64,000 nucleotides of DNA, from contig NZ_CP054257.1 in NCBI RefSeq assembly GCF_017893945.1, forward strand, positions 868,001 through 932,000, in the 5' to 3' direction. This DNA comes from Treponema parvum (GTDB taxonomy: Bacteria > Spirochaetota > Spirochaetia > Treponematales > Treponemataceae). Shown here piece by piece: positions 61,812 to 64,000 of the stretch. The position numbers were made by a program, and so were the translations under genes. The notes beneath the pieces were generated by a model, which had not been told where the DNA came from, ran no database searches, and saw only the letters and a program-made list of their open reading frames with translations. The first letter of the stretch is position 1. Each line of letters begins with the position of its first letter.

Positions 61812-62135
61812 ATGAAAGAAGGGGCGTTTTCCAATAAAAAACAGATTGAAGACGGCGCCGACGAGCTTTGCTCTTTGCTGGCGGAATGTACCGAAGCGCA
61901 GTTTATAAAAGATTTTTTGATCTGCCTTTGCACCCCTGCGGAAATTAAAGATCTGACCAGCCGCTGGCTCCTCGTAAAGGAGATGAACAAGGGCGCCACC
62001 CAGCGGGAGATCGCAAAAAAATTCGGCATGTCGCTTTGCAAGATAACAAGGGGCTCCCGGGAATTGCGTAAACCCGGAAGCGCTTTTTTAAAAATGCTCG
62101 ATATTCTCGATTCCCGCGAATCGAGAAAACCGTAA
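61812..62135 (+). CDS. TrpR/YerC-family transcriptional repressor
   Basis: A 107-residue DNA-binding protein. LLAECTEAQFIKDFLICLCT, the SRWLLVKEMNKGATQREIAK core with a helix-turn-helix (ATQREIAKKFGMSLCKITRG) and the C-terminal helix SAFLKMLDIL match TrpR/YerC. It may respond to tryptophan or another small molecule, but YerC-type relatives lack tryptophan binding and no trp operon is adjacent. I start at ATG 61812; the frame continues upstream to 61722 across the promoter. It is convergent with the ankyrin gene, 18 bp away. Confidence 0.85.
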   Translation: MKEGAFSNKKQIEDGADELCSLLAECTEAQFIKDFLICLCTPAEIKDLTSRWLLVKEMNKGATQREIAKKFGMSLCKITRGSRELRKPGSAFLKMLDILDSRESRKP

Positions 62136-62153
62136 AAATAAATTCCCCGGCAA

Positions 62154-64000
62154 TTATTTCAAAAGTTCCGCAATTTCCTTTCGCTGCCAATTTACGGCAA
62201 TGTCGTAGGCGGTTTCGCCCGATACGTTTTTTACACCGCGGTCGATGCCTTCCGAAAGGATCGTTTTTACGGTTTCAGCGTCCGCCGTTTTTGCCGCATA
62301 GTGCAGTATGGTGTTGCCCTGCATGTCCGCCCTTTCTCCTGCGTACTTTATGATATTGTTCAGCAATGAAGAATCTTTTTTCTGTAAGGCTACGGAAACC
62401 GTGCAATCGTCGTTTTTATTGAACGAAATGAACGGATTAGCGCCTCCTTCGAGCAACAGTCCCGCCGTAGAATTTTGATCCGATATTGCGGCAAGCGCCA
62501 ACGGCGTATACCCTGCGGCGTTCCTTATGTCTATGGGATAACCTTCGTAGATCATAGTCTGAATTATTATTCCTCTTGCCCTGTTTTGCACGGCTATGTG
62601 CATGAGCGTGTTGCCGTCCGAATCCGCAAGGTTTTTGTTTGAACCGGCCACGGCTCTGATTACGTTTTCGTTTTTGCTCAAGGCAAGAGAAAACGGAGTT
62701 TCGCCGTTTTTATCGCGTGTTAAAGCGCTTCCGCCTGAATTGCGTATCTTTGTGATTATTTCGACGTTTCCCGTAAGAACCGCTTCATGGCTTGCGTTTC
62801 GTCCGTCCATGTCTTGAATGCCGGGATTTGCTCCCGCGCTCAGCATCATATCTATCAATTCGATGTTTTGTCCTCGTACGGCGTTTATAAGTATGCTCCT
62901 GCCTGCCGCGTCGGTAGCGTTCGGATCCGCCCCTCTATCGAGTAAAAGCAAGGCCATGTCTTTTTTACCCGACAGCGCGGCTTCCGCCAAAGGCGTTGTT
63001 CCCTGCATGTTCTGGGAGTCTATCATTATTCCTCTTTTTATAAGATCGTCTGCGGAATTAAAGGCATTCCAGCGCACCGCCGTATGCAGCGCCGTGCTTC
63101 CCGAATTGTCGCGGGTGTTAAGAAAACTTCCGTATGCTAAAAGAAGATCGATTGCCGCCGTATTGTCGGTTTTTACCGCATTTATAAGCGGAGTTTCGCC
63201 GTTCGCATTTTTTACGTTTACGTCCGCTCCTTTTTCAATTAATGTGGATATCGAATCTTCAAGTCCCCATTCGGCCGCATAGTGAAGAGCCGTGTTTTTG
63301 CTTCCGTCTACGGCAGTTATCGTTTTTGACGTTATGATCCAATCGGCGCTGTCTTTGCCTTCGGTAAAAGCAAGTCTCAGAGGCGAATAATTTTTTGTGT
63401 TTGACGCAAAGATATCGGCATTCATTCCTATAAGAAGTTCGCCAATGTCGCGCCGTCTTTTTTCAATGGCAAGATACAGCGCAGTATTTCCATCGGCGTT
63501 GCGTGCGTCTATGTCCATGCAAATCGAAGCGATGTAGGCTACGGCTTCGAGCGGCGCACCTTTTAGAACCGCAGTGTGCAAAGGAGTATTACCCTTTGAA
63601 TCTAGTGAATTGACGTTTGCGTTTGTTACAAGGCTTTTTATTATCCTTATGTTTTTTGAAAGCGCCATCGTGAGCGGGCTGTTCCCGTTCATGTCATAGG
63701 CGTTTATGTCCGCTCCGTTTTTTACGTAAAATTCAATGTGATTTTCTCTGTCCGTTTTTACTGCTGTGGAAAGAGGCGTAAGACCTTCTTTGTTTCTGGC
63801 GTTTATGTCCGCCTTATTTTCAACCAAAAGGGACAAAATCGCAGGATCTGCGTTTATTAAGGTTGCCGTGTGCAAAACGGTGTCGCCGTATGTGTCCTTT
63901 TTTCTTGTGTCCGCCTTGTTTGAAATCAGTAATGAATATGTTTCAAGCTGTTTTTCCCGCGGGATGATCAAGAGGATGGGTGTTTTTCCGAGCGTATCGG
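62154..64000 (-). CDS. Large ankyrin-repeat protein, N-terminus outside the window
   Basis: At least 615 residues, open to the right edge, so the N-terminus and any signal sequence are not seen. The visible protein consists of about 17-18 consecutive ankyrin repeats of about 33 residues with the typical G.T.L..A...........LL..GAD.N (for example GDTVLHTATLINADPAILSL, GNTPLHTAVLKGAPLEAVAY, GSTALHTAVRWNAFNSADDL). Such a solenoid is a protein-interaction scaffold. No catalytic domain is visible. The last repeat ends near GETAYDIAVNWQRKEIAELLK, close to the true C-terminus. The partner is unknown. Confidence 0.88.
   Translation of the reverse strand, partial: DTLGKTPILLIIPREKQLETYSLLISNKADTRKKDTYGDTVLHTATLINADPAILSLLVENKADINARNKEGLTPLSTAVKTDRENHIEFYVKNGADINAYDMNGNSPLTMALSKNIRIIKSLVTNANVNSLDSKGNTPLHTAVLKGAPLEAVAYIASICMDIDARNADGNTALYLAIEKRRRDIGELLIGMNADIFASNTKNYSPLRLAFTEGKDSADWIITSKTITAVDGSKNTALHYAAEWGLEDSISTLIEKGADVNVKNANGETPLINAVKTDNTAAIDLLLAYGSFLNTRDNSGSTALHTAVRWNAFNSADDLIKRGIMIDSQNMQGTTPLAEAALSGKKDMALLLLDRGADPNATDAAGRSILINAVRGQNIELIDMMLSAGANPGIQDMDGRNASHEAVLTGNVEIITKIRNSGGSALTRDKNGETPFSLALSKNENVIRAVAGSNKNLADSDGNTLMHIAVQNRARGIIIQTMIYEGYPIDIRNAAGYTPLALAAISDQNSTAGLLLEGGANPFISFNKNDDCTVSVALQKKDSSLLNNIIKYAGERADMQGNTILHYAAKTADAETVKTILSEGIDRGVKNVSGETAYDIAVNWQRKEIAELLK

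Noticed and set aside
1..64000. tRNA, rRNA, prophage or intact insertion sequence
   Set aside because: I examined the gaps and found no cloverleaf-like sequence, rRNA, phage genes or transposase with terminal inverted repeats; the only transposase-related gene is the broken Rpn-type locus.

Overview
The window most likely comes from a treponeme-type spirochaete. The markers are a TatT-TatP-TatQM TRAP transporter locus as in Treponema pallidum, a FadL-like outer-membrane protein, a FecR-domain protein overlapping a class III cyclase, flagellar-export-like small genes beside trmD/rplS, a YerC/TrpR-type regulator, abundant lipoproteins and moderate GC. The species cannot be named from the sequence alone. 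No tRNA, rRNA, CRISPR array, prophage or intact transposase was found.

Layout. 1-2077: 3' part of nifJ. 2226-8459: TRAP importer (tatT, tatP, fused QM permease), a lipoprotein NagZ-like glycosidase and an RNA m5C methyltransferase. 8698-9933: a GAF/HD-GYP protein. 9993-12444 (minus): infC-rpmI-rplT-zapB-like-zapA-yaiI. 12700-16660: an AT-rich accessory block that reads as an integron-type gene-cassette array without a visible integrase (VapBC, a collapsed BrnT/BrnA, a TIGR04141 protein and an AT-rich membrane protein, with attC-like sites after the ORFs). 17613-20992: ilvD-ilvB. 21132-22163: a mobile mystery protein A/B pair whose Fic gene carries an in-frame stop. 22395-28770: argH, a cyclase, a polar amino-acid ABC importer and a MATE pump. 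29038-35027: an overlapping operon of membrane cyclase, FecR/Fn3-like envelope protein and an outer-membrane barrel. 35070-35394: brnA with a brnT stub. 35621-40622: a 1258-residue beta-helix lipoprotein, two 23-bp-period tandem arrays and a broken Rpn-family gene. 40833-45977: rpsP-khpA-rimM-trmD-rplS followed by flagellar-export-like and small conserved genes. 46034-50893: pdxK/Y, a DlgD-type reductase, a treponemal conserved protein and pgeF. 51107-55348: argS, then a VanY-type peptidase and a FadL-like protein on the minus strand. 55679-61646: an oligopeptide importer with OppC and OppD fused. 61812-62135: a TrpR-like repressor. 62154-64000: a large ankyrin-repeat protein running off the window.

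Three themes stand out. First, toxin modules are decaying toxin-first: two independent brnT stubs sit on intact brnA antitoxins, a Fic toxin has an in-frame TGA, and an Rpn gene has a TGA plus a frameshift. Second, at least six genes have a recognisable sigma70-type promoter whose -10 box ends only 6-8 nt before the start codon with no Shine-Dalgarno sequence, which suggests leaderless mRNAs. Third, several housekeeping or transport proteins (PgeF, OppB, OppCD, the FliK-like protein, L19) carry in-frame low-complexity or repeated insertions.
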